The translations under genes were made by a program, and so were the position numbers. The notes under the pieces are model-generated. The model was not told where the DNA came from. It was given only the letters and a program-made list of their open reading frames with translations, and made no database searches. Of a stretch of DNA of 64,000 nt, positions 35,600-46,300 are shown in pieces; position 1 is the stretch's first letter; each line of letters begins with the position of its first letter. This DNA comes from Roseiarcus sp963806935. GTDB lineage: Bacteria > Pseudomonadota > Alphaproteobacteria > Rhizobiales > Beijerinckiaceae. The stretch is taken from positions 105,257-169,256 of the forward strand of contig CAWEAT010000012.1 in NCBI GenBank assembly GCA_963806935.1, written 5' to 3'.

Positions 35600-38500
35600 T
35601 CACTCGGCGACCTGCGGAGTCGGATCAGGAGGCGCCTTCGCTTTCACACTCGGTTTGGGGGCGGCTTCGGTTTCGGCTTTAGGCGCGGCTCCGGTTTCCG
35701 GCGCCTTCACGGCCGCGATGGGCGCCTCAGCCTGGGTGATAGCCGCGGCGATCATGCGTCCGGCATCCTCCGGGTCTTTGATGAGGCCGGCCACGAGGAG
35801 GTCGCCGAGCGACGTGTCGAGCAAAGTCGCAATGCCGGTTTTGGCTTCAGGTTTGGGCTGGGCTCTCGCTTCAGACTGGGGCGTGGCTTTGGCTTCGGGC
35901 CTGGGCACGGGCTTTGCCTCGGGCTTGGGGCCGCCCTTGGCCTCGAGGTTGAGCCCGGCCTCGGCGTTCGGCTTGGCGTCGTCGGCTCTACCGTCTGGGT
36001 TGACGCCCGGCCGACCTGCATTGGTTTCGGCTTCGGGCCCACTTTTGGCGTCGCGCTGAGCACTGGATCTAGCGTTGGCGACTCCGGCCTCAGGCTCGGC
36101 CTCAGCTCCCGTTGCGGGCTTTGTATCCGCTTCGGCTTCAGCCTCGGGGCCGCCCTTGGATTCGGACCTGGGTCCCGGCTTGACGTCGTCATGCCCGGCT
36201 TCCGGCTTGGAGACGGGCGGCCGCGCGCCTGGCCCGCGCGGCTCTGCTTCAGGTTTCGGCGCGACTTTCGTCTCCGGCACGGCCTCGGACTTCACGTTCG
36301 GCGAAGATTTGGCCGCAGCGGAATCGAAAACCCGATAAGCAAGCAGCTTCACGCGATCATTCACGAGGAACCAGACCAGGGCGTAGCCCCAGACGAAGAG
36401 CGCCCAGCCCCAGCCCAACGGTGTCATCAACAGCCCGTAGACCGCGATCAGGGTCGCGACTGTCTGCGTGCCGAACACCGCGAGCAATAAGACTTCTGGC
36501 GGGGCGTATGGACCAGAAGGGACCGCGCGTGCGCGTCAGGAAAATCGTGAGATGACCGGCCACAGACAGCTTGAGATACATGAGCGTTTGGATATGGGCG
36601 CGGTCGAGATGGAAGACGCGCTCGCCGAGATAGAACAGGCCAAATGCGGCGACGACTCCAATAATGCCGAGAACCGTCGATATGCCCAGAACGGTGCGCA
36701 TGTCCCATGATTCGGGTTTGTTCCGGTAGACAACGTTGTCATAGGCGATCGACAGGATGGCGCCGTCGTTGAGCAGCGCCAGCATGACGATCATGATCGC
36801 GGTCAGGGGATAGAATTTGAAGACGACGATCGCCAGCGTCATAAACAGGAGAACGCGCAGCGTCTCGGCGATACGATAGATCGCGTAACTGTTCATCCGC
36901 TGAAAGATGCGGCGGCTTTCCTTGATCGCTTCGATTATTACTGAGAGACCCGGCGTCAGCAGCACAATGGCCGCAGCCGCGCGCGCCGCATCGGTCGCGC
37001 CGGAGACGGCGATCCCGCAGTCTGCCTTCTTCAACGCGGGAGCGTCGTTCACGCCGTCGCCTGTCATGCCAACGATGTGGCCGTGCTTCTGTAGAACGTC
37101 GACGATATGAAACTTGTGTTCGGGGAACACCTGAGCGAAACCATCCGCATCCTCGATGGTCTTGGCTGCCGCCGCGGTCTCCTCGCTCTTAGCATCGCCG
37201 AGCTTGTTCGCGTCGAGGATGTTCGAACCCATTCCGAGCGTTTTGGCCATCTCGCGGGCGATCGCCAGAGCGTCGCCGGTCACCATCTTGATCTTCACGC
37301 CCATCTCGGCCGCGGTCGCGATGGTGGCTTTGGCGTCTTCGCGCGGCGGATCGAACAGCGGCAGGACGCCAAGAAGCCGCCATTCGCCGTCGCCTTCGGC
37401 ACGCGCGACGCCGAGCGCACGAAAGCCGCGCGCGGCGAAGTCGTCGACAGCCTTGTCAACGGCGGATTTCACCGCGGCCGCGTTCGCCGATAGCGCCAGG
37501 ATGACCTGCGGCGCGCCTTTGGTCACTTTGAACGTTTTTCCGTCCACGCCCTTGACCGTGGCCTCGGTCCGCTTGTGCACGGGATCAAATGGCATGAAAT
37601 GTGTGACCTGATAGGGCTTCAGCGCCTGTTTGTCCTTCAGGCCGCCGATGACCGCGAGATCGATCGTGTCGTTGTTCGCCGCTTGCGAAGCCAAGGCGCC
37701 GGCGAGGATGAGCTCATCGGCGGTGACTGCGTCCAGACAGAACGGATCGCCGAGCGTCAGCTTGTTCTGGGTAAGGGTCCCGGTCTTGTCGGCGCAGAGC
37801 ACATCCACGCCGGCCAGTTCCTCGATCGCGACCAGCTTGCTCACGATCGCCTGTTTCTTCGCGAGCAGGCGCGCGCCAACCGCCATTGTCACCGACAGCA
37901 CGGTCGGCATAGCCACCGGGATGGCCGCCACCGTCAGCACGAGCGCGAACTGCAACAGCGTTAGGATCGGCTCGCCGCGGTAGACTCCAAGTCCGATGAT
38001 GACCGCGACCAGGATCAGCGCGAGGACAATCAGGTAGTTGCCGATCTTCAGCACGGCTTTCTGGAAATGGCTGACGGTGACCGCGGTCTCCACCAGTTCC
38101 GCCGTCTTGCCGAAGTAGGTTTTGCCGCCCGTCGCGTAAACCAGCGCGCCGATTTCGCCGCGACGAACGACCGAACCGGAGAACACGGCGTCGCCAGATT
38201 TGCGCGTGGCGGGCAACGACTCTCCGGTCAACGCCGACTGGTCGACCGATATCTCGTCGCCGTCCAGCAAGCGCGCATCGGCCGGCACAATGTCGCCCAG
38301 GCGCAAGCGGATGGCGTCGCCGGGCACAAGTTCGCGCGCCGCCGGATTGACCCATTTCCCGTCGCGTTTCACCCTGGCCTTGATCGCGAGCGTCGCCTTC
38401 AGGGCGGCGATAGCGTTGCCCGCTTGATGTTCTTCCCAGAATCCGACCACGGCGTTGGCCAGAAGCAGAACGAGGATGATGCCAAAGTCCGGCCAGTGTC

Positions 38501-38783
38501 GGGCCGCCGCCGACAGGATCACCGCCGCTTCGATCATCCAGGGGATCGGACCCCAGAAATAGGAGAGGAACTTCAGAAGCTCATTGGCCTTCTTCTCCGC
38601 GATCTCGTTGGGCCCGTATTGAGCGAGTCGCTTTTGCGCCTCAACCTGGGTCAGGCCATCCGGCGACGAATCCAATTTTTTCTCGACCTCGGGAAGAGGC
38701 AGGGTTTGCAGATTGTCTTTGGCGTCCGGCCTTGAATTAGCTTTGGATTCGGGAGCCTTGGCGTGATCTGCATGAGCTTTCAT
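35600..38783 (-). pseudogene. Proton-pumping P-type ATPase with KPEA-rich C-terminal tail, one frameshift
   Basis: The first frame runs from ATG 38783 to the frame change near 36500 and holds nearly the whole P3A-type ATPase. It includes TGES in QSALTGESLPATRKSGD, the phosphorylation motif CADKTGTLTQNKLTLGD near residue 333, and GMTGDGVNDAPALKKADCGI. Homology continues in another frame from about 36490 (LAVFGTQTVATLIAVYGLLM, then MTPLGWGWALFVWGYALVWF), the last membrane helices, down to 35600. One base lost or gained near 36500 would join them. The tail beyond the last helix, about 220 residues, is low-complexity with repeated KPEA/KPEAK units. If the shift is real, the pump lacks its last helices; if it is an error, the gene is intact. 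Confidence 0.85.
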
Positions 38784-39006
38784 GAACGAAGTTCCTTCGA
38801 CCTTGGCCACGCGTCGATTTAGGCGTGCCGAGCCGGACGCTTGTCCTTATGTACATGGCCCTTCGCCGCGCGCGGCGATCCATCAAGCTGGCGCCGCCTT
38901 GTTCGTTCGCGTCGCGACCTTCGTGGCCCCCCCATCCCGGGGAAAATCGACGCCGCCTCGGCCGACCGAGGTCGTGATCGCAAGCCAACGCGGCCGCGAC
39001 GTTCGC

Positions 39007-39564
39007 CTAACTCGCATGAACGAGAGGTTTCGAGGCTTTCGCCGCGTCCGAGCCTTCGTGCACATCCAGGCGAGTAGGGTTGGTTGTGGCGAGTATTGTC
39101 TTGGCGCGCGCCGTTTCATCCGCGGTGCCGCGCGCCATCACCAGAAAGTCATCGGCCTTAATGGCGGTTTCGTAAGCGAGCACGCTGTCCTTGGGAATAC
39201 CGAGACTGTAGAGCGCTGCGCCAAGCGCGCTCAAGCCGCCAACCACGATCGCGTTCTCGATTCCCGCGAGCACCACGGTTGCTAGATAGCCAAGCACCAC
39301 GACGTGGCCTACAAGAGGAATGGTCATGAACAGGCCGCCAAAAAGGAGGCCCCAAAAGCCGCCCCAGAATGCGCCGCGCGTGCCCCAAAACTTCACCCTG
39401 TCGCCAGTAGTGTAAAAGCCGACGACCTTTTCGTCCGTATGGTATCCCTTCCCGACAACGCTGAGATTTTTCGTCTCGAAGCCCGAAGCGATCAGTTTTT
39501 TCACCGCCGCTTCGGCTGAATTGTGGTCTTCATAGACGGCGACGACTGAGCCAACCAATTCCAT
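39007..39564 (-). CDS. General stress protein YflT-like domain membrane protein
   Basis: The product has 185 residues from ATG 39564 behind CCTAGGAGGATCAA. An N-terminal YflT/heat-induced domain (VVAVYEDHNSAEAAVKKLIA, SGFETKNLSVVGKGYHTDEK) is followed by two glycine-rich hydrophobic stretches (WGGFWGLLFGGLFMTIPLVG and VVLAGIENAIVVGGLSALGA), then a second short conserved part (SVLAYETAIKADDFLVMARG). The function is unknown; such proteins are stress-induced in other bacteria. Copy d of the shared motif lies 152 bp upstream. The intervening 150 bp hold no gene. Confidence 0.82.
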   Translation of the reverse strand: MELVGSVVAVYEDHNSAEAAVKKLIASGFETKNLSVVGKGYHTDEKVVGFYTTGDRVKFWGTRGAFWGGFWGLLFGGLFMTIPLVGHVVVLGYLATVVLAGIENAIVVGGLSALGAALYSLGIPKDSVLAYETAIKADDFLVMARGTADETARAKTILATTNPTRLDVHEGSDAAKASKPLVHAS

Positions 39565-39715
39565 TTGATCCTCCTAGGGCGACGGGCGCCGGCGCAACGC
39601 TTCTGTGCAGCGAGCCGAAGGTCGGAGATGAGTTAGGAAAACCCGAGGGCGTTCGATCACCCGGATTACCCGACGCGCGGCGACGCTAGCCAGTTTCGAC
39701 CTCGCGGCGACAGAC

Positions 39716-39729
39716 TCGGAATCTACTCA
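39716..39729 (-). promoter_or_regulatory. Shared upstream motif, copy d (YflT-like)
   Basis: In the sense of the minus-strand gene it reads TGAGTAGATTCCGA then GTCTGT, 152 bp before the start codon. Confidence 0.6.
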
Positions 39730-39876
39730 GAAGCGCTGAGCGAGGCGCCTTTGGCTTGCGGGATCAGCTTTCTTGACTCCGTCCGGGCAGGTCACGACTT
39801 GGAATTTGCGCGACTAGTAGGCAAAGGTGAAACCCGGGCGCTGTCGAAAACGCGCCCCACGATTACGCCTCCGGCG

Positions 39877-40653
39877 TTACGCATGCGATCCGGCCCACCC
39901 ATAGTGCTTGTGGAGCCGCCCTGCATATTCATCGTTGAATGCAACAAGCGGATCCCAGGGCGGGCTCGCCTTCACGAGTTCGCGAGACACGTTGAGCCCG
40001 ACATGGCGGTCGAGCCAATCGATCGCTTTCACTGCGAGCGTCGAAATCAGCACGTGCTTCCCAAACCACAAATTACGGGTGTCGACGATGAAATAGTGGA
40101 CGCTCCAGTCCGCGTCGTCGATCATGAGATTCTCAATATGTCCGATTTCCCCGTCAACGGCCTGAACACGGTATCCTGTCACTTCGAGGACGCTGCGCAG
40201 ATGCGGATCGGCTCCCCGCAACCGGCCGTCCCCGGCAGTTTCGGTCTCGTCGGTTGGTCCCAGGCCCATGTAGTGCGGCGCCATCAACGGCGAAGCCATA
40301 GCGCCTGGGATCGCCGAGAGATTGACGCCGCCCCAGAGTGGGTCCCAGCCGTAATAACTGTAAAGCTGATTCTCCATTTGCTGTGAGACTGGTTGATCTT
40401 CAAGCAATTTGGGGCTTTCTTCGACTTGGGCTTTCGTCAGCGCAACAACGAATTGCTGCTGCTCGAGGTCCTCTTGCGAAATCGCCGACGGATGGATGAG
40501 CACCTTGCGTCCTGTCAGCCACGTCCCGCAATCGATGACGAGCCAGCGCACTTTCCACGAAACATCGTCAAACAGGTAATCGACAACAGTTCCGATCCTG
40601 CCGTCGCTCGCCTCGATCGCGAAGCCCTTCAGAGGGGAAATGACCTGCAACAT
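39877..40653 (-). CDS. PRC-barrel domain protein, two barrels
   Basis: The product has 258 residues from ATG 40653 behind GCGAAAGGTGCCCCCCA. Two PRC-barrel domains are visible: residues 1-75 (FAIEASDGRIGTVVDYLFDD, VRWLVIDCGTWLTGRKVLIH) and about 165-235 (GYRVQAVDGEIGHIENLMID, HYFIVDTRNLWFGKHVLIST). No membrane segment or signal peptide is seen. PRC-barrels are adaptor-like domains found in photosynthetic reaction centres and in RNA-processing proteins. In stress islands their role is unknown. The shared motif is not seen in the 150 bp upstream. Confidence 0.85.
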   Translation of the reverse strand: MLQVISPLKGFAIEASDGRIGTVVDYLFDDVSWKVRWLVIDCGTWLTGRKVLIHPSAISQEDLEQQQFVVALTKAQVEESPKLLEDQPVSQQMENQLYSYYGWDPLWGGVNLSAIPGAMASPLMAPHYMGLGPTDETETAGDGRLRGADPHLRSVLEVTGYRVQAVDGEIGHIENLMIDDADWSVHYFIVDTRNLWFGKHVLISTLAVKAIDWLDRHVGLNVSRELVKASPPWDPLVAFNDEYAGRLHKHYGWAGSHA

Positions 40654-41588
40654 TGGGGGGCACCTTTCGCGAACGGGTCGGAAGGACCTGTATCGTCTCA
40701 GTTCGAAACTTCAGCTCTCGCCTCTTGACGGGCCGCGCCTCCGGCCTCGACGGCGTAGATCGAGGTCCGACGATCGGATCAATTCTCCTACGCTTAAGAA
40801 ACGCGGAACCGGCTCGGCGAAATCGGACAGCAAGCGCATGAGAGCGCGGCGGATCGCGGAGAATGCAGCGTCTTAGTGCATGGAGCCTCGCTCCTGCGTT
40901 GCGCTAAGCATAGCGCTAATTTTGGGGTTGCGAACTCTCATACGATCACGAAACCGGTTCACGCAGGAGGTTCGGAAAGTACCTAGACGCGAGACGATGC
41001 GCAGGCGCGCCGCGCTGCACTGACCCCTCCCGATGTCGACAGCTTCGCGAGGTTCGTCGAAGCCGGGAGGCGTCGCGCTCTAGTTTGAGTAGTTTCCGAC
41101 GCTTGTCTCTCCGATGACCCCGTCGTCTGATGCCCGTGGTCTCAAGGGATGCGCAGAATTCGAGTTGGCGTGAAATTGAAGGCCAGGGCGATCGGCTACC
41201 CAATGGGGCGGTCCCGTGCACAGAAGACAGGCTGTCCAGTTGCGATTGGCTCTTTCAGCCGCCGTCCTCTGCGCCGTTCTTGCCGCAGCAACCCTCAGCG
41301 GCGCTCGAGGCGGATCGCCGGGAATCACGATGGCTCGCGAGCCGGAGCCGATTCTTGTGCGGTTGGTTTCCACGATTACGAGGCTGTATGTCGAGAAGGT
41401 TGGAGCCACCCCATGACCCGCCGCCCTTCGGTCCTGTGGCGAGCCGCTGCTGCGCCGCGCTTTCGACTCGCGAAACGCGCGGGCCGGCTAAGAAGGGAAG
41501 CCCCCTGTCCTTGCCTTCCACGCTGGCCTTCGCGGAACCTCGCTTGGCCGTCGCGGTGTTCACTCACGATGTCGGGCGCCCCGTCGAG
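40654..41588. other. About 0.9 kb with no convincing gene; contains an orphan motif copy
   Basis: Short open frames exist on both strands. One at 41216-41416 (+) begins with a signal-peptide-like stretch (LRLALSAAVLCAVLAAATLS), but it lacks a ribosome site, overlaps antisense frames and has no recognisable family. Copy e of the shared motif is at 41086-41099 with no identifiable gene downstream. The region may once have held another small stress gene. Confidence 0.4.
41086..41099 (+). promoter_or_regulatory. Shared upstream motif, copy e (orphan)
   Basis: It reads TGAGTAGTTTCCGA then CGCTTG, an exact match to the consensus. No recognisable gene begins within 300 bp downstream on the plus strand. 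Confidence 0.5.
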
Positions 41589-41602
41589 TGAGTAGTTTCC
41601 GA
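41589..41602 (+). promoter_or_regulatory. Shared upstream motif, copy f (CsbD and DUF3309 genes)
   Basis: It reads TGAGTAGTTTCCGA then GGCTGCC, 103 bp before the CsbD start codon at 41706. Confidence 0.62.
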
Positions 41603-41705
41603 GGCTGCCTGCCCTCGGACTTTTCCCTTAGCGTCACAATGCGGGATGCGAGCAGCGCAGATCAAAGCCCGTCACGTGTCTTCGCCATACGCAAGGAGAG
41701 CAGTC

Positions 41706-41891
41706 ATGGACAAAAACAGAGTCGCTGGTTCGATCAAGGAAGTTAAAGGCGCCGCCAAAGAGGCCGTCGGCAAGGCTATCGGCGACGCCAAGCTGCAGAG
41801 CGACGGCAAGACCGACAAGGCCGTCGGGAAGATTCAAAACGCCGTCGGCGGTCTGAGCGACGCGGTGCGCGACGCGGCGAAGAAACCGTAG
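41706..41891 (+). CDS. CsbD family stress protein
   Basis: The product has 61 residues from ATG 41706, behind AAGGAGAGCAGTC. The sequence MDKNRVAGSIKEVKGAAKEA and the continuation VGKAIGDAKLQSDG and KTDKAVGKIQNAVGG is typical of CsbD: short, lysine- and alanine-rich, no membrane segment. CsbD was named as a sigma-B controlled gene in Bacillus; its action is unknown. Copy f of the shared motif is 103 bp upstream. A DUF3309-like gene follows after 41 bp and is probably co-transcribed. A diverged paralogue is at 49835-50044. Confidence 0.9.
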   Translation: MDKNRVAGSIKEVKGAAKEAVGKAIGDAKLQSDGKTDKAVGKIQNAVGGLSDAVRDAAKKP

Positions 41892-41932
41892 GCGTCGCTC
41901 CAGACGACTCTCACCTGCCCACAGGCCGAAAT

Positions 41933-42085
41933 ATGAGCACAATTCTCATTGTCATAATCCTAATCCTCATCTTCGGTGGTGGCGGAGGATATTATGCACA
42001 CGGCCGCTACGGGGGCGCCGGTCTGGGCGGCGTCCTCGGTATCGTCTTGATTGTGCTTGTCGTGTTGTGGCTCGTAGGCCGGTAG
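41933..42085 (+). CDS. DUF3309-like tiny membrane protein, 50 residues
   Basis: It is too short for most gene finders. From ATG 41933 it reads MSTILIVIILILIFGGGGGY, then YAHGRYGGAGLGG, and a second hydrophobic segment VLGIVLIVLVVLWLVGR. Two hydrophobic parts flank a glycine/tyrosine-rich turn, the pattern of DUF3309 proteins that are widespread in Hyphomicrobiales and have no known role. It follows the CsbD gene. A 28-residue relative is at 51344. Confidence 0.82.
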   Translation: MSTILIVIILILIFGGGGGYYAHGRYGGAGLGGVLGIVLIVLVVLWLVGR

Positions 42086-42195
42086 GCAAATAGCGCTTCC
42101 CGAGTCGCGTTCCCCGGCCCAGCGTTCTCGCAGCGCTCAAGAGTTGTGGCGGCGCTCGACTTCGGTTTGAGGCCGGGGTGATCTGGAGTCTCGGC

Positions 42196-43299
42196 ATGCT
42201 GGTTTCAGATCAACAGCCTGAGATTGAAGCGCCAGAGGAATTATTGGCGGATATGCCGCTGCCGTCCGACGCGAAGACTTTCTTTCTCGGCGGCATTTTT
42301 GTTCTATTGATATTGACGGCAGCCTATGTGGCCAGTGAGATCGTCTTGCCGATGATCTTCGCGGTCATGCTCAATCTGCTCATGCAGCCGGCCTTGCGCG
42401 CACTCGAGCGATTGCGGACGCCAAGGGCGCTGGGGGCTCTTGTGCTGATACTTGTCGTGATCGCGACGATTGTCGGACTTGGCGCCGCCATCTCCGGACC
42501 CGCCGAAGCGTGGATAGCCAAGCTGCCTGAGGGCATTCCCCGCATCCTGGAGCGGCTGAGATTTCTTGATGCGCCCATCAATACGCTTCGGACATTTCTG
42601 GCCGCAGCCAATAGTTTTGGCGCCGCGGGCCCGCAGCAAAGTTCGGCCGGGCCTTTGGACGCGGGAGCGATTCTTTCGAGCGTCTTCGCCGGGACGCGGA
42701 GCTTCGCCAGCGGTCTGTTCACCACCGTCTTGTTTCTCTACTTCCTCCTCGTTTCGGGCGACAGTTTCCTGCGGCGGCTGGTCGAGGTCTTGCCCAGGTT
42801 CGCCAGCAAGCGGCAGGCGGTCGACATCTCGCAGCAAATCGGGCGCGATATCTCCGCCTATCTCGTCACAATCACCCTGATGAACGCGCTAGTCGGCGCC
42901 GCGACCGCCCTTGTCATGTGGTCGACCGGAGTCGGCGATCCCGTTCTATGGGGGACGGTCGCATTCATTCTCAACTATGTCCCAATTCTCGGGCCCGCCG
43001 CAGCTTTTGTCATTTTCCTATTCGCAGGCTCGCTCACGATCGCCTCGACTTGGCAAGCCCTGCTCCCGGCGGCACTCTATGTCGTCATCCACGTGATGGA
43101 GGGAGAGACGGCGACGCCGATGCTCCTCGCCAGAAGATTCACGCTCAATCCGGTTCTCGTTATCTTCTCTTTCGTGTTCTGGTTCTGGCTGTGGGGCGTC
43201 CCGGGCGCGATTCTTTCGGCGCCAATTCTGGCGACCACCAAGATCGTCTGCGATCGCGTTCGGCCGCTGGCGGCTCTTGGCCATATTCTCGCCGGGTGA
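42196..43299 (+). CDS. AI-2E family (PerM-like) transporter
   Basis: The product is 367 residues from ATG 42196; a GTG at 42178 would add six. Seven to eight hydrophobic segments are spread over the chain: TFFLGGIFVLLILTAAYVAS, ALGALVLILVVIATIVGLGA, LFTTVLFLYFLLVSGDSFL and GTVAFILNYVPILGPAAAFV. The last, PNVG/YVPILGP-like, is a family signature. The family name comes from an AI-2 exporter, but members move different solutes, and the substrate here is unknown. The next gene, on the other strand, ends 20 bp away. Confidence 0.88.
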   Translation: MLVSDQQPEIEAPEELLADMPLPSDAKTFFLGGIFVLLILTAAYVASEIVLPMIFAVMLNLLMQPALRALERLRTPRALGALVLILVVIATIVGLGAAISGPAEAWIAKLPEGIPRILERLRFLDAPINTLRTFLAAANSFGAAGPQQSSAGPLDAGAILSSVFAGTRSFASGLFTTVLFLYFLLVSGDSFLRRLVEVLPRFASKRQAVDISQQIGRDISAYLVTITLMNALVGAATALVMWSTGVGDPVLWGTVAFILNYVPILGPAAAFVIFLFAGSLTIASTWQALLPAALYVVIHVMEGETATPMLLARRFTLNPVLVIFSFVFWFWLWGVPGAILSAPILATTKIVCDRVRPLAALGHILAG

Positions 43300-43319
43300 G
43301 GGCATGAGCACGCGGCGGC

Positions 43320-46300
43320 TCAAGGCGCCATCGACTGCTCATCTTTCCCGCCCGACGCGAGAAGAGCCAGCCGAGCAAGGGCGGGCAGCGACTTCGACCC
43401 GGTTCTCTTCATGATCGAGGCGCGGTGGTTCTCGACCGTGCGCTGGCTGATGCCGAGGTCGGCGGCGATGTTCTTGCTCGGCTGGCCCGCGAGCACCCTT
43501 TCCATCACGTCGCGTTGCCGCGGCGTGAGACCCGCGAGGTGAGCTGACGCTGACTCTCGCAGCTTCAGCAACTTGCTCGAATCCTGCGACAATTCGAGAG
43601 CCCGCTCGATGCTAGCGATGAGCTCCGCGCGGCCGATCGGCTTTTCGATGAAATCCAGTGCGCCCGCTTTCATGGCTTTAACCGCCATAGGCACGTCGGC
43701 GTCGCCGGTGATCATGATCGCTGGCAAGCGATGGCCTTCGTCATGGAGAGTCTCGAGCAGTTCGAGCCCGCTCATCCCCGGCAGATAGGCGTCGATCAGC
43801 AGGCACGCGGATTTGCCAGGAACAAAGGCGTCAAGAAACGCCTCACTGCTCGCATAGGATTCGACGACGCGGCCATCGTCCTCGAGCACGGTCCGTATCG
43901 CCTCACGAACCTGGTCGTCATCATCGATGACAATGATTCTGGCTCCACCCGAAGCGCTCAGGGCTTCAACAGAGTGACGAGGAGGTAGGACCTGGGGGTC
44001 GGTCGGTTTGGCCAGGTGCTTCTCGATCGCACGCGTCAAATCGCCGAGTTTGACCGGCTTGTTGAGCTGAACGCAGTCGTGCAGGGCGATATCGCGCATG
44101 GTCTCAGTCGCAATATCGCCGGTTACGATGATGAATGGAATTTGCCGATCGAGCTCCTGCCTCAGTTTCTGACAGACTTGAACCCCATTCATGCCCCGTG
44201 GCAAATTGTAGTCGGCGAGGACCAGATCGGGTCGCATTGTCCCGCGCGCCAGCAATTCCAGCGCGTCGTAGCCGTCGACGGCCGCGGAAGTCTCATAGCC
44301 CTCTTCTTTCAGGAACAGCTCGAGGTGCTCGCGAACTTCCGGGTCGTCTTCAATGATCAGGATCGCTCCAGCGCGCGGCGCCGTATGCGTGGGTACGTCG
44401 CCCACCGACCGCGCATGGCGGTCAGACGGCGAAGGGACGCCGCTCGGCGTCAGTGGGACCTCGATCGAGAATACCGACCCCTTTCCGTGCAGCGAGCGCA
44501 CCCGGATCGGATGGCCGAGCAGTTCGCCCAGGCTTTTGACGATCGAGAGGCCCAAGCCCAGGCCCAGGCTTCGCTGGCGGGCGGCGTTGTCCACCTGATG
44601 GTATTCCTCGAAGATCGCGTTCAGCTCCGACTGCGGGATTCCGATCCCGGTGTCCCAGATCTCGATCCGCAATTTGCCCTGGCTTCGGCGGCACCCGACG
44701 AGCACACTGCCGCGCGGGGTATATTTCAGCGCGTTCGAGATCAAATTGCGGAGCATTTGCTCGAGCAGACGCAAATCGCTCCGAACTGACAGCGCGCAGG
44801 GGACCATGCGGAATGCGAGGCCGGCCGCCTGCGCGTGATAAGTCAATTCTTCCCTCAGACGGTCGAACAGCTGATTCATCGGGACGTCGACGATTTCGGG
44901 TTTAACGGCGCCCACTTCAATCTGGTTGATGTCGAGTAGCGTATTCAGCATCCCCGTCATGGCGCCCAAAGCTTCGTCAATGCCCCGGATCAGTTTCTGG
45001 GCCTTCTCCCCGACCACTTTCTTAGCCAACAAGCCTTGAAGCAGGGCAAGCGTTTGCAAAGGTTGTCGCAGATCATGGCTGGCCGCCGCGAGAAAGCGCG
45101 ATTTCGCGAGGCTCGCCAGTTCGGCCTGTCGCTTGGCGGCGCCGAGCGCTTCCGCCGTGCGCCGCCGTTCGGTTACGTCTTCGTAGGTAATGACAACGCC
45201 TTCGGTCTTATCGTCGCTGGCGCGGTAGGGCATAGTCCGCCGCACGAACCAGTGACCGCTCTGCCCATGGATTTCCCGCTCGAGGGGCATCTGACTTTTG
45301 AAGGCTGTTTGGGCGTCGTCCAAGAGGGCGTCGTCGGCGGCGAGCGACTTGAGATCCGTGAGCGGGCGGCCCACATCACTCGGAATTACATTAAAGAGGG
45401 CTCTCGTCGCCGGCGTGAAGAACCGGATGTTGAAGCGGGCGTCGAGGAAAATCGTTGCGACTTTGGTGCTGTATAGGACGTTCTGCAGATCGTCCGCGGT
45501 CGTCCGCTGCCGCTCGAGCGTTTCCTGCAACTGACTATTGAGTGCGGTCAGCTCCTCGTTGAGCGATTGAAGCTCCTCCTTGGAGGCGAGCAGCTCCTCG
45601 TTCGTCGCTTGATATTCCTCGTTGACGGACAGCGCCTCCTCGTTGACCGCCATCTGCTCTTCGCTCAAGATCTCGAGGTTACGGATGGTGTTCTGGAGTT
45701 CGTTTTTTGTCGCTTCGAGCTCCCTTTCGAGCTCGACAACGCGTGAAACGTCAGCCGGCGAGATGCTGCCACCCCCGACGACTTGCGGCTCCGGCTCTTC
45801 GACGAAGCAAACCAGAAACAAGTCTTCGCGCTCTCGCGACGCCGGCATGACGACGATGCTGAATGACAAGAGGCCTGCTCCACCCTTCGTCCGGCCGCCG
45901 AGCATGACGACTCGCGCATTCTCGCGCAGCGCGCGTTGAACAGCGGATCTCAACTTCGCGCGCACACCCTCGCGCGCCATGGCGATCAATTCATGCGCAG
46001 GGCGGCCCGATGCGATTCTAAGGTAACGATCTATGGGTCCTTGGAAGTGGAGGCATTCGAGTTTGCGGTTGATCAGAACCGCAGCCGGACCATAGGATTC
46101 CAGCAACATCTGCCGACAAAGCTCGGCAAGCTTGATCTGGCGCGAAGGCGCGAACGCCGGGCTCGGGCGCGCCCGTTGCCGGGAGCCATCGCCAGCGTTC
46201 GAGGACAAACCCAAATCGCCTAGTTTGGCGCCGCCAACGCGACGGTAAATGCGGTGCGGCTTGGAAATGACAGCGAACCGACCGTCGGCCACCCCGACCG

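Noticed and set aside
41216..41416. A possible 66-residue exported protein
   Set aside because: A signal-peptide-like start is seen, but there is no ribosome site and no family, and a longer antisense frame overlaps it.
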